Shown here: in pieces, positions 25,307-34,747 of the stretch
Layout: each line of letters opens with the position of its first letter
Position numbering within the stretch: the first letter of the stretch is position 1
NCBI GenBank assembly: GCA_016293845.1
Contig: JAEDDH010000021.1
Span: forward strand, 1-63,907
Direction: 5' to 3'
Origin: Bacteroidales bacterium
Lineage (GTDB): Bacteria; Bacteroidota; Bacteroidia; Bacteroidales; UBA3824
DNA: 63,907 nt
Program-made: the position numbers and the translations under genes
Notes under the pieces: model-generated
Databases searched by the model: none
What the model was told of the DNA's origin: nothing
What the model saw: only the letters and a program-made list of their open reading frames with translations

Positions 25307-26395
25307 ATGTCAGAATTTATCAACGACGTATTAGTCCAAACAATACTTATAACTTTCTTTGTACTCGCCATGATAATGGTGATTGAGTACATCAACGTGT
25401 TTTCGCAAGGTGCAGCCAACCGCTTTATGCGTCAGCACCAAGGTTTGCAAATTGTAATTGCCACAGTATTGGGATTAATTCCCGGATGCATAGGTACATA
25501 CACCGCTGTATCGCTCTTTACCCACGATGTGATAGGCTTTGGAGCATTGATTGCCAACCTAATAGCCACCACCGGCGACGAGGCTTTTTTTATGCTAACC
25601 CTTATGCCTAAGCAGGCGTTGATAATTGCGGGTATTCTCGCAGTGCTTGCCATAACGTGCGGATACATAGCGGCTTTCATCACCAAAAAACACAAAAATT
25701 CGTGCGGACAAGAAAACCATTTTGAAATTCACCACAGCCACGACACCCACACGCCAAACCTCCGCCCATCGCTGCAAGGATTAAAACATCCATCAACACG
25801 ACGAATAATATTGATAGTATCGATACTCGCTTTTGGCGTAATGGCTGCCACAGGAATACTCCACAGCAACCACAACCACGCCGAAATCCATCATCAAGAA
25901 ACCGAAACCATAGAACACCACCACGAAGAACACCATCACGATGCCGACCCAGTAACCATCACTTTTATAGTGCTGGCAGCGTTGTCGCTATTTGTGGCAG
26001 CCACCGTACCCAACCATTTTTTAGAAGAGCATATCATTAACCACGTAATTAAAAAGCACTTAGTAAAAATTGCACTATGGACATTTGCCACACTTGCCGC
26101 CATTTTTGTGCTCAACAAATATATGGATGTGGAATCGTTTGTTAGCGGCAACACCTTATATATATTAATAGCCGCGCTTGCCATAGGCTTGATACCCGAA
26201 TCGGGTCCGCACCTTATTTTCATAACGCTCTATCTCCGCGGCAATATTCCCCTCGGCATTCTCCTTGCCAACTGCATAGTTCAAGACGGACACGGCGCAA
26301 TTCCCCTCTTTGCCGAAAGCAAAAAATATTTCTTCATATCCAAAGGCATCAAAGTGGTTTTGGCAGCACTCGTGGGCGGTGCTATGGTAATGTAA
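25307..26395 (+). CDS. putative metal (manganese-type) transporter with His-rich loop
   Basis: 362 residues, about ten membrane helices. The N- and C-terminal halves repeat the GLIPGCIGTYTA / GLIPESGPHL elements and the GDEAFFML and QDGHGAIPL elements, as in the ArsP_2 (DUF2899) family usually annotated as putative manganese transporters. The central loop (about 145-225) is packed with histidines (HHSHDTHT, HSNHNHAEIHH, EHHHEEHHHD), a likely metal-binding sensor or chaperone. Third gene of a lipoprotein-HAD-transporter operon. Confidence 0.85.
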   Translation: MSEFINDVLVQTILITFFVLAMIMVIEYINVFSQGAANRFMRQHQGLQIVIATVLGLIPGCIGTYTAVSLFTHDVIGFGALIANLIATTGDEAFFMLTLMPKQALIIAGILAVLAITCGYIAAFITKKHKNSCGQENHFEIHHSHDTHTPNLRPSLQGLKHPSTRRIILIVSILAFGVMAATGILHSNHNHAEIHHQETETIEHHHEEHHHDADPVTITFIVLAALSLFVAATVPNHFLEEHIINHVIKKHLVKIALWTFATLAAIFVLNKYMDVESFVSGNTLYILIAALAIGLIPESGPHLIFITLYLRGNIPLGILLANCIVQDGHGAIPLFAESKKYFFISKGIKVVLAALVGGAMVM

Positions 26396-26397
26396 AA

Positions 26398-26811
26398 AAG
26401 GCGTTTAAAAATTTGTTTTTTTTCTTTATCGCAGCCTTTTCATCGAAGAGTGTGGCACAAGATAAGGTAGCGTATGTAGAAATTTCCGATGGAGGCAAAA
26501 CACTTACTTTCTATTACGATACTAAGAAAGAAGAGAAAACAAATACTACTTATGGAATAGATGAGATATCGAAATTTCGAATGAACCTCCCAGCTTGGCT
26601 GAATTCCGAGAGGGATAATGAACGCAATTATTATAAGTGTGTCTTCAACGATTACGAAAAGGTAATATTTGACGAATCTTTTGACCAAGATAGATCAAAG
26701 TCTTGTTTTACAGGGTTTTATAAGAGATTCAATCTAACCCAAATGATCGGTATTGAATACCTCCATACCGATGAAGTTACCAACGCGGCCGAAAACAATG
26801 TTTTAAATTGA
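26398..26811 (+). pseudogene. truncated BspA/DUF285-type surface protein
   Basis: The frame KKAFKNLFFFFIAAF...VAQ looks like a signal peptide, followed by YVEISDGGKTLTFYYD and then IIGIEYLHTDEVTN. This is the opening of BspA-type leucine-rich repeat proteins, but the protein stops (AAENNVLN) just where the repeats should begin. There is no ATG in frame: the codon before the signal is GTA at the transporter stop, and a TTG at 26413 would miss half the signal peptide. Translation is therefore doubtful. Confidence 0.65.
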
Positions 26812-26903
26812 TAGTGAAGTAGGGGAGAAAACCATTTTTAATGATTAGGTAATGGACGAGGAATAAAATTATTTTTTTCGTGCTATTGTATCACTTTTTT
26901 TTG

Positions 26904-26911
26904 TAAATTTG
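26904..26911 (+). promoter_or_regulatory. -7 box of the slipin gene
   Basis: TAAATTTG, 57 bp before the slipin ATG. An ATTG 15 bp upstream is a weak -33. Confidence 0.4.
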
Positions 26912-26968
26912 TCTCGCACTATAATCTAAAACTAAAATATTATTGTTAAACAATTAAAATCATTAATT

Positions 26969-27742
26969 ATGGACGAGTCAAGTATTTTTTTAGGAGTATT
27001 TCTCTTTGTTGTAGCGGCTGTATTGTTTTTTTCTACCATCAAACAGATTAATCAGTACGAGCGCGGTATCAAATTCCGTTTTGGTAAATTTGTAAAAATA
27101 CTTCAACCCGGATGGAATGTGATAATCCCTGTTATAGAATCGATTAGAAAGGTGGATGTGCGAACCAAGGCAGTTGATGTGCCTGCACAGGAGGCTATCA
27201 CTCGCGATAATGTGTCGGTGCAAATCAACGCTGTGCTTTATTATAAAATATTTGATTCGAGTAAGGCTGTACTCGAAGTTGAAAACTTTATGTATGCCGT
27301 TGGTCAGCTCGCTCAAACCACTATGCGTAATGTAGTTGGTTCAGTAACGCTCGACGAACTTCTTGCCGAACGCGACAAAATCAGCACCCAGATTTGCGAT
27401 ATTATCGACAAGGCTTCCGACCCTTGGGGCATTACTGTTGAAAATGTGGAACTTAAAGATGTGGCTTTGCCTCTCGAAATGAAACGCTCGCTTGCTGTGG
27501 CTGCCGAGGCTGAACGCGAAAAATCTGCCGTTATCACCAAGGCTCAGGGCGAACTCGAAGCGTCTAACAGTCTTGCCAAGGCAGCCAAAATTATGAGCGA
27601 AACTCCCGGAGCTATGCACTTGCGCACACTTGCCACTTTGAGCGACCTTTCGAGCGATCAGTCTAACACTATTATTTTCTGTTTGCCTGTAGAGGTGCTC
27701 ACAGCTTTGCAAAAATTAGGCGGCAAAACCGACAAAGAATAA
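26969..27742 (+). CDS. slipin (stomatin-like SPFH protein)
   Basis: 257 residues. One N-terminal membrane segment (about 5-24) and the SPFH signature: INQYERGIKFRFGKF, VRTKAVDVPAQEAITRDNV, AQTTMRNVVGSVTLDELL, and an acidic/basic coiled-coil tail EAEREKSAVITKAQGELEA. Slipins form membrane-bound oligomeric rings; their targets are mostly unknown. The SpoIIE phosphatase follows 17 bp downstream. Confidence 0.92.
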   Translation: MDESSIFLGVFLFVVAAVLFFSTIKQINQYERGIKFRFGKFVKILQPGWNVIIPVIESIRKVDVRTKAVDVPAQEAITRDNVSVQINAVLYYKIFDSSKAVLEVENFMYAVGQLAQTTMRNVVGSVTLDELLAERDKISTQICDIIDKASDPWGITVENVELKDVALPLEMKRSLAVAAEAEREKSAVITKAQGELEASNSLAKAAKIMSETPGAMHLRTLATLSDLSSDQSNTIIFCLPVEVLTALQKLGGKTDKE

Positions 27743-27759
27743 TTTATTTAGCGGTAACA

Positions 27760-28692
27760 ATGCAGGAGTTTCTCATTATAACGATAGGTGTTTTGGTGTT
27801 GTCGCTTGTGGCGGTGCTGATGTTTATGCTCCGCAAAATCAAGCGTATAAACGCCGAACTGCAACTTCAAAAAAACGAAATTGAGCAGCAGAAGAACCTT
27901 ATTGAACAGAAAAACTGCGAAATTACCGACTCAATTAATTACGCCCGAAAAATTCAAGACAACATTCTCCTGCCCGAATCCAAGTTGAAACAGTGGCTGC
28001 CGCAGATGTTTGTCTACTTTAAGCCCAAGGATATTGTCAGCGGCGATTTCTATTGGTTTTCTAAGTTTGAGAATAAGTATGTGATAACGGCTATCGACTG
28101 CACGGGGCACGGTGTGCCGGGGGCGTTTCTCTCTATGGTGGGCAACACTCTTTTGCACGAGATTGTGAATATCAAGCACGTGTTTAAGCCCGATGTGATT
28201 CTCACAATGCTCCACACTGGTATCCGCCTTGCCCTAAATCAAAGCAGCGAAGATTCCGACAGCGAAGATGGTATGGATATGAGCCTTTGCACTGTGGATG
28301 CCAAGCTTCACCGTTTTCAGTTCGCTGGCGCAAAAAACAACCTCTATGTAGTGCAGGGCGACAAGCTTAAAATACTGAAAGCCAATTACTACTCGATAGG
28401 CGGACGACAACTGCGTCCCGATATGCAGATTGAGTTCACTTGCTACGACTTTATGTACGACGACAACACCTCTATATATATGTTTTCCGACGGCTATCTC
28501 GACCAGTTTGGTGGCGACAAAAATGAGAAATTCAACACTCAGCGTTTCCGCGAGATGATTCTCAACAACCGAAACCTGCCTATGGAAGAGCAAAAAAATG
28601 TGCTTGCCGAAACTATGGACAAGTGGAAGGGCAACCGTCAACAAATCGACGATTTTCTTGTGCTGGGTGTTAAACTTGCTGACTTACAATAA
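27760..28692 (+). CDS. membrane SpoIIE-type serine/threonine protein phosphatase
   Basis: 310 residues. One N-terminal membrane segment (about 3-24), a coiled coil (about 28-58, QKNEIEQQKNLIEQKN), then a PP2C-like SpoIIE domain. It has SGDFYW, DCTGHGVPGAFLSMVG (metal-binding Asp and Gly loop), YMFSDGYLDQFGG and a final QIDDFLVLG, all typical. These phosphatases act on anti-anti-sigma factors or other regulators; no partner STAS or kinase lies in this window. Same strand as slipin, 17-bp gap. Confidence 0.9.
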   Translation: MQEFLIITIGVLVLSLVAVLMFMLRKIKRINAELQLQKNEIEQQKNLIEQKNCEITDSINYARKIQDNILLPESKLKQWLPQMFVYFKPKDIVSGDFYWFSKFENKYVITAIDCTGHGVPGAFLSMVGNTLLHEIVNIKHVFKPDVILTMLHTGIRLALNQSSEDSDSEDGMDMSLCTVDAKLHRFQFAGAKNNLYVVQGDKLKILKANYYSIGGRQLRPDMQIEFTCYDFMYDDNTSIYMFSDGYLDQFGGDKNEKFNTQRFREMILNNRNLPMEEQKNVLAETMDKWKGNRQQIDDFLVLGVKLADLQ

Positions 28693-28714
28693 TATTACTA
28701 ATAACTTGCTTATA

Positions 28715-30679
28715 ATGAAAAGATTTTTATTACTCTCAATTATCACAATTGCCTTTGCGCTATCGGTTAATGCGCAGAACTACACCGCAAATTCGCCCGA
28801 CGGACGTTTGAAGGTGGATATCAACTGTACTGGCGGCAAGGTGTTTTATTCTGTTTCGCTCAACGGAAAACTCTTTGTTGACAAATCGCAGTTAGGTTTG
28901 GTAACCACTCTTGGCGATTTTTCTGAAAATCTTACTCCTAAGGATTTCAAAACCGAGGCAACAGCGTTTAGTTACGATAGCAAAGTGTTGAAACGTAGCC
29001 ATATAGATGTGTCTGCCACTCGTGCTGTGTTGAGCCTTTATCAAAACAACCGTCCCGCTATTGATGTGGTGTTTATGGTAAAAAACAATGATCTGGCTTT
29101 TAAATATGTGGCTTATCCGCAGCCAAACCCCGCAACTACCACCGAACCGTTTGTGTGCACGGTTATCAACAACGAAAAATCTTTCTTCAACTTTCCCGAT
29201 GGTACTACCACATTCCTCTCTCCGCAGATGAAGGGTTCTACGGGTTGGGCTCGCACCGCTCCAAGTTACGAAAAACCTTATTTTGCCGACGATAAAACAG
29301 GAAAGAATGGCGAAGGCGCAGGTTATATTTTTCCTGCTCTCTTTCACGTGCCTGCTGGATGGGTGCTTGTGAGCGAAACCGGCGTAACGTCAGCTTATTG
29401 CGCATCGCATATCACTTGCGAAGGTGGTGCAAGTTACAAGGTGGCTTTCCCGATGCAAGAGGATTTCAATGGCAACGGCACTTCTGCTCCTGGTATTCCT
29501 TTGCCGGGCGAAACTCCTTGGCGTACAATTACTATCGGCGAAACTCTATCTCCCATAGTTGAAACCACTATTCCGTGGGATTTTGTTGAGCCGCTTTATG
29601 CTCCATCGAAAAACTACACTTACGGCGCTGGTACTTGGAGTTGGATTATCGGATTTGACGAAAGTGTCAATTTTCAGGAGCAAAAACGCTATATCGACTT
29701 TACTGCAGACCTTGGTTTCGTGTCGCAAATAGTTGACAACTGGTGGGATACTCAGATTACACGCGATTCTATTGAAATCCTCGCCAAATATGCCAAGCAG
29801 AAAGGCACTTCGCTATGTCTTTGGTACAACTCTAATGGATATTGGAACGACGCTCCGCAAGGTCCTAAGCATATTATGAACAATATTATCAAACGCCGCA
29901 AAGAGATGGCTTGGATGAAATCTATTGGTATACGCGGCATTAAGGTTGATTTCTTAGGCTCTGACAAACAGCAGACTATGCAACTTTACGAGGATATTCT
30001 TGCCGATGCCAACGACTTTGGTTTGGAGGTGATTTTCCACGGCGCAACATTGCCGAGAGGGTGGGAGAGAATGTACCCCAACTTTATTGGTTCTGAGGCA
30101 GTTCTCGCAAGTGAGAATCTCCATTTTGGCGACGATTTTTGCCGTCAAGAATCGTATAATGCAACCCTCCATCCTATAATTCGCAACTCGGTGGCTTCGA
30201 TGGATTACGGAGGTATCACTTTCAACAATTATTTCAACTCCACCAACGATACCACAATGTGGGGCGGACACCGTGTAACTTCGGATGTTTTTCAAATGGC
30301 TGTGGCAGTGCTGTTTCAATGTCCGCTCAATCATACCGCATTATATTATAATGTGTTGCCCAAGGAGCAATGGAAACTTGATTTTGTTAAGCAATGCCCC
30401 ACACTTTGGGACGATATCAAGTTTATCGACGGCTATCCCGGCAAGTATCTGATAATTGCCCGCCGAAGTGGCAGCAAGTGGTACATCGCAGCCATCAATG
30501 CTCAAAAAGAACCTCTAAAACGCACTCTCAATCTTGATTTTATAAATGGCGGTGTAACTGTTTATGCCGACGATGCCAATCTTAACGGCTCTATGAAGCA
30601 GGTTTCGCCCAAAAAGAATATGTTGCAGATAACCGTTCCTCACGATGGCGCAACTATTATTGTTGGTAACTCTAAATAA
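28715..30679 (+). CDS. secreted GH97 glycoside hydrolase (alpha-glucosidase/galactosidase type)
   Basis: 654 residues from MKRFLLLSI, with a signal peptide to VNAQ (about residue 20). The order is that of GH97: N-terminal beta-sandwich, (beta/alpha)8 catalytic barrel with WWDTQITRDS, LCLWYNSNGYWND, GIKVDFLGSDKQ and GATLPRGWERMYPN, and a C-terminal sandwich. The KVDF aspartate is the expected nucleophile of the retaining group, and the segment GSEAVLASEN lacks the NYEG block I associate with inverting SusB, so I lean to a retaining enzyme. Longer frame from 28598 rejected because it runs into the previous gene. The isochorismatase-like gene follows after 8 bp. Confidence 0.9.
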   Translation: MKRFLLLSIITIAFALSVNAQNYTANSPDGRLKVDINCTGGKVFYSVSLNGKLFVDKSQLGLVTTLGDFSENLTPKDFKTEATAFSYDSKVLKRSHIDVSATRAVLSLYQNNRPAIDVVFMVKNNDLAFKYVAYPQPNPATTTEPFVCTVINNEKSFFNFPDGTTTFLSPQMKGSTGWARTAPSYEKPYFADDKTGKNGEGAGYIFPALFHVPAGWVLVSETGVTSAYCASHITCEGGASYKVAFPMQEDFNGNGTSAPGIPLPGETPWRTITIGETLSPIVETTIPWDFVEPLYAPSKNYTYGAGTWSWIIGFDESVNFQEQKRYIDFTADLGFVSQIVDNWWDTQITRDSIEILAKYAKQKGTSLCLWYNSNGYWNDAPQGPKHIMNNIIKRRKEMAWMKSIGIRGIKVDFLGSDKQQTMQLYEDILADANDFGLEVIFHGATLPRGWERMYPNFIGSEAVLASENLHFGDDFCRQESYNATLHPIIRNSVASMDYGGITFNNYFNSTNDTTMWGGHRVTSDVFQMAVAVLFQCPLNHTALYYNVLPKEQWKLDFVKQCPTLWDDIKFIDGYPGKYLIIARRSGSKWYIAAINAQKEPLKRTLNLDFINGGVTVYADDANLNGSMKQVSPKKNMLQITVPHDGATIIVGNSK

Positions 30680-30687
30680 TTAAGAAT

Positions 30688-31473
30688 ATGAAAAACGCAC
30701 TATTTGTGATCGACCCGCAGAACGATTTTTGCGAAAACACCGGCTCACTTTATGTGCCTGGCGCAACTGGCGATATGACACGTCTTGCATCTTTCTTTCG
30801 TTGCAATGCCGACAAAATCGACAATGTAATTATGACCGCCGACGACCATCAGCCTAACGATATTTCGCATCCCGCTTTTTGGGTGGATGCTCAGGGCAAT
30901 AATCCCGCTCCTTTTATTTCCATTTCGGTAGAGGATGTAAATAATAAGGTGTGGATGCCTGTTGATGGCAATGTTTCGAGGGCTGTGGATTATCTTTCTG
31001 AACTTAAAGCAGCTGGCAAATACGCACATACTATCTGGCCTGTGCATTGTTTGTCGGGCACTAATGGTGCTGATATTTGCAAATCATTTATGGACGCTGT
31101 TTTGGAATGGGCGGCGCAGACCAAGGGGTATTACACAATAGTCCGCAAGGGTGCGTATCCTTATTCGGAGCATTTTGGTGCGTTTAAAGCCGAAGTGGTT
31201 AATCCCGATTTCCCTGAAACAATGTTTAACTACAAACTTGCCGACGAGCTCAACAAGTTTGATACTATTTACATAGCAGGCGAGGCGAAGAGCCATTGTG
31301 TAGTCAACACAATTTCGCAATTGTTTGACACAATGCCCGAATTGGTATCGAAACTCGTTATTTTAGAGGATGCTATGGGTTGCGTGGCTGGATTTGAACA
31401 CGCCGCCGATGCTGTTTATCAAACCGCCAAAGACCGTGGCGCAAAATTCGCTGATACAAGTTTAACAATTTGA
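30688..31473 (+). CDS. isochorismatase/nicotinamidase-like hydrolase
   Basis: 261 residues of the cysteine hydrolase family. The triad is readable: D9 (VIDPQNDF), K154 (VRKGAYP) and C204 (AGEAKSHCVVNT), with D52-x-H54 as the metal-binding pair. The fit is best to nicotinamidase/pyrazinamidase (PncA-type), which makes nicotinic acid from nicotinamide in NAD salvage; another amide substrate is possible. It is longer than classical PncA (about 210). Overlaps the start area of the next gene with a 2-bp gap. Confidence 0.85.
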   Translation: MKNALFVIDPQNDFCENTGSLYVPGATGDMTRLASFFRCNADKIDNVIMTADDHQPNDISHPAFWVDAQGNNPAPFISISVEDVNNKVWMPVDGNVSRAVDYLSELKAAGKYAHTIWPVHCLSGTNGADICKSFMDAVLEWAAQTKGYYTIVRKGAYPYSEHFGAFKAEVVNPDFPETMFNYKLADELNKFDTIYIAGEAKSHCVVNTISQLFDTMPELVSKLVILEDAMGCVAGFEHAADAVYQTAKDRGAKFADTSLTI

Positions 31474-31475
31474 TT

Positions 31476-32261
31476 ATGTGGCCATTTGAACTTACCAACC
31501 GCCGTATCTACCGCCGAATGGGTTACGAACTTGACCAAAAGGAGTATTATCTGCGGTATTTGAGCGAGATACAAAATTGGAGCCAGCATATACTTAACAC
31601 TAAGCACTTTATAGTGTCGTCTGCCAAACAATGTGCTAATCATCGCTCTGCTGTGGTGCTTGGCAGCGGTTGGTGTATTGATGTGCCTGTGATGGAACTC
31701 AGCCGGATGTTTAATGAGGTTTATTTCGTTGACCTTATTCATCCGCAAAAGGTTGTTGCCAAGTTCAAAGAGTTTGAGAATGTGAAATTTATCTCTGAGG
31801 ATATTACCAAGATTGTGGCAGAAACCTACAATTGTGTTAACCGTTACAAAAATTTTTCGGTAGATATGCTTAGCTCGTCAACTAATTACAGCACTGCCGA
31901 TTATTGCGACCTTTTGGTTAATTTCGATTTTGTTGTGTCGGTTAATACTCTCGCTTTTTTGGATGATTTGATTCTTGATTTCCTAATGCAAAAGGAACTT
32001 ATCGACGATCTTTCGGCAAAAAACCTCAGCAGATTTATTCAAACCTATCATCTTGGAATATTGCCTAAAAGTAAATCGTGCGTTATAACTCCCGTAAAAA
32101 TAAAGAGTTACAACACCGAAGGTCTGGAAATGTACGATCGCCCCATGCTCTTTTTCGATACCGAAGATATCGACGGCAGCAAAGAGTGGGTTTGGAATTA
32201 TTCCAGCGAGCACATTACAACGGGTCGTCGCGATTATACTGTAAAGGCGTGGAAGGTTTAA
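31476..32261 (+). CDS. SAM-dependent methyltransferase-like protein
   Basis: 261 residues beginning MWPFELTNRRIYRRMGY. The glycine motif AVVLGSGWCIDVP with VYFVDLI behind it is a Rossmann-type SAM-binding pattern (motifs I and II). No substrate clue. ATG at 31476 preferred over a TTG two codons earlier because that codon overlaps the stop of the preceding gene. Its last bases overlap the converging mutS2 end by 4 bp. Confidence 0.7.
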   Translation: MWPFELTNRRIYRRMGYELDQKEYYLRYLSEIQNWSQHILNTKHFIVSSAKQCANHRSAVVLGSGWCIDVPVMELSRMFNEVYFVDLIHPQKVVAKFKEFENVKFISEDITKIVAETYNCVNRYKNFSVDMLSSSTNYSTADYCDLLVNFDFVVSVNTLAFLDDLILDFLMQKELIDDLSAKNLSRFIQTYHLGILPKSKSCVITPVKIKSYNTEGLEMYDRPMLFFDTEDIDGSKEWVWNYSSEHITTGRRDYTVKAWKV

Positions 32262-34747
32262 TAATCTAACTCAGCCACAGTTATACCTGCGCCGCCTAAC
32301 TCTATTTTTTCATCGTGGTAGCGTGCTACGATGTCTTGTGTGGCAAGATAGTCGCGGATAAGACTGCGGAGTGCGCCAGTGCCTGTGCCGTGGAGAATGC
32401 GTATTTCGTGTTTGCCGGCTGCAAGTGCATCGTCTAAGTGTTTTGCCACTTTTTCTAAGGCTTCGTCGCCTCGCAGACCACGCACATCTAAGCCAAAAAG
32501 AAATCCACCGTGCTTGGTTTCACTTTCGATGTTGACACGTACCTGAGGAATTGCTTTTTTCTCTTCCTTTTTCTTGGCAGCAGGTTTCAACCGCGAAAGC
32601 TTTACAAAGGTCTGCATATTACCCATCTGCACGAGCGCGGTGCTGTCTTTTATTTCCATTATCTCAAACACCTGTTCGCCATCATCAAGATGAACCTTGT
32701 CGCCTGGTTTTAGTACCACAGGTTTGGGAGCTTTGATTGCCGCAGCAGCCTCTTTCTCAGCCTTCTCTTGACGTTTTTTTGCCCGACGTTCGATACGTTC
32801 TTGCTGTTTTTGGCGCAGACGTTCAATTTTTTCGTCGAGAGCTTGCTGCTCCTCTGCCAACTGCGTGTTAATCTGTTCTTTGGCTTGCTCAAAGTCGCGT
32901 CGTATTTCGCGGGTTTTCTCTTTTTCTGCTTCGGCACGTTTGATATCGTGTATGGTATTTTCTATCAGTTTGTTGGCGTTTTTGAGAATCTCGTCGGCTT
33001 GTAGTTTGGCGGCTTTAAGTATGTTTTTGCGCTCGTTGAGGGTAAACTCTGTCTGTTCGGTGTACTGCTGTTGCTGGCGTGCGAGGTTCTTTTCACGGTT
33101 TTCGACATTTGCAAGAGTGATTTTCAAGCGGCGGCGGTCTTCTTCAAGTTCTTGAATGCGGCGTTCGTAGTCGATATGGTCGCGACCTGCAATTTGCTCG
33201 GCTTTGTCTAATATCTGCTGACTGAGCCCCATCTTTTTTGCCATCTCAAATGCAAACGAGTTGCCTGTCTTGCCAGTTTCCATCTCAAAGAGCGGTTTCA
33301 TACAGGTGTTGTCGTAGAGCATTGCACCGTTTACAATGCCTTCGGTGTCGGTGGCAAAGTTTTTAAGATTGGTGTAATGCGTTGTTATTACGCCTTTTAC
33401 GTGCCGTTGGTTGAGTTTTTCTAACACCGCTTCGGCAATTGCACCGCCAAGAATAGGTTCTGTACCAGTGCCAAATTCATCAATGAGTATCAGCGAATTG
33501 CGACCTGCACGGTCTACAAAGGTCTTCATATTTTTAAGGTGTCCGCTGTATGTACTCAGATCGTTTTCTATTGACTGCTCGTCGCCGATGTCGATAAAAA
33601 TGTCGTTGAAGATTCCCATTGTGCTGTTGGGACTTATAGGCGTAAGCAATCCACATTGGTGCATATATTGAATCAGCCCCGTGGTTTTAAGGCATACAGA
33701 TTTGCCTCCGGCGTTAGGACCCGATATCATTATTATGCGCTGGTTTTCATTAAGTTCGATATTCAGTGGCACTACCTTTCGCCCCTCGGCTTTGAGAGTT
33801 TTCTCTAATATCGGGTGACGTGCCAAACGTATATAAATCAGCGGCTTGTCGCTTAGAATCGGCAGGTCGGCGTTGGTGTCGATAGCCATCTTAGCCTTGG
33901 CACGTGCCAGGTCGAGACTTCCGAGTACAGCGCTCGCATTCAATAGATCGGGAATGTGTGGACGTATCTTGTCTGATACTGCGGTGAGTATTTTTATTAT
34001 TTCACGTTTTTCGGCAAATTCGAGTTCGCGCACGGCGTTGTTAAGCTCCACGCTTTCGATGGGCTCAATAAACGAAGTCTTTCCTGTGGCAGATTCGTCG
34101 GCAACTATACCTGAAATTTTGCGCTTGCTTCCGCTCTTAACGGGGATAAGCAATTTGCCGTCGCGAATGTTGATTTCGGCATCGGCATCGGTCCATCCTT
34201 GTGCCTTGGCATTACGCAAAAGCTTGTTGACCACAGCAGAGATTGATGCGGCTTTGGTTTTAATTTCAGAGCGTATGCGCCTGAGTTCGGGCGAAGCATT
34301 GTCGCTGATTTCGCCTGTTTCGGTCATTACGGCATTGATGGCAGATATGATTTCGCGGCTAACGAGTATTTCTTGGCATGTTTGACGCATGTAAGGATAT
34401 TGACCATCGGTGTGCGAACCAAAAAACTGAGTTATTTTGCTGAGAGTTTCGGTGCAGCGTTTTAGGTCAAACAACTCTTGCACAGTAAGAAAAGTGTTTT
34501 CTTTGGTAATCTTTTTTAGCCCGAGTCTAACGTCGAAATATCCGTCTTGCGGAAAATCGACCGCCATCATTATTATCTGCTTAAATTCGAATGCGAGGTT
34601 GAGGTTGCGTTTTATGTCATCGAAACTATTGCAAAAAGCCATCTCGTCGGTTTTGCTACGTCCGAGGTCGCAAATGCAGTAGTTTTTTAAAGTCTCCCTA
34701 ATTTTGTTGAATCCTGTTTTGATCTCAAAGTTTTTAGGATATATCAT
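32258..34747 (-). CDS. mutS2: endonuclease MutS2
   Basis: 829 residues. An N-terminal clamp/lever region, the MutS-type ATPase with ISGPNAGGKSVCLKT (Walker A) and LILIDEFGTGTEP (Walker B), a long coiled coil (about 520-640, strongly basic and acidic), and a C-terminal Smr nuclease domain with LDVRGLRGDEAL and HGTGTGALR. MutS2 suppresses recombination and can act on stalled or collided ribosomes. It overlaps the next upstream gene by 14 bp. Confidence 0.95.
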   Translation of the reverse strand: MIYPKNFEIKTGFNKIRETLKNYCICDLGRSKTDEMAFCNSFDDIKRNLNLAFEFKQIIMMAVDFPQDGYFDVRLGLKKITKENTFLTVQELFDLKRCTETLSKITQFFGSHTDGQYPYMRQTCQEILVSREIISAINAVMTETGEISDNASPELRRIRSEIKTKAASISAVVNKLLRNAKAQGWTDADAEINIRDGKLLIPVKSGSKRKISGIVADESATGKTSFIEPIESVELNNAVRELEFAEKREIIKILTAVSDKIRPHIPDLLNASAVLGSLDLARAKAKMAIDTNADLPILSDKPLIYIRLARHPILEKTLKAEGRKVVPLNIELNENQRIIMISGPNAGGKSVCLKTTGLIQYMHQCGLLTPISPNSTMGIFNDIFIDIGDEQSIENDLSTYSGHLKNMKTFVDRAGRNSLILIDEFGTGTEPILGGAIAEAVLEKLNQRHVKGVITTHYTNLKNFATDTEGIVNGAMLYDNTCMKPLFEMETGKTGNSFAFEMAKKMGLSQQILDKAEQIAGRDHIDYERRIQELEEDRRRLKITLANVENREKNLARQQQQYTEQTEFTLNERKNILKAAKLQADEILKNANKLIENTIHDIKRAEAEKEKTREIRRDFEQAKEQINTQLAEEQQALDEKIERLRQKQQERIERRAKKRQEKAEKEAAAAIKAPKPVVLKPGDKVHLDDGEQVFEIMEIKDSTALVQMGNMQTFVKLSRLKPAAKKKEEKKAIPQVRVNIESETKHGGFLFGLDVRGLRGDEALEKVAKHLDDALAAGKHEIRILHGTGTGALRSLIRDYLATQDIVARYHDEKIELGGAGITVAELDY

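Noticed and set aside
28598..28714. Longer start for the GH97 gene
   Set aside because: It runs through the end of the SpoIIE gene and hides the signal peptide at 28715.
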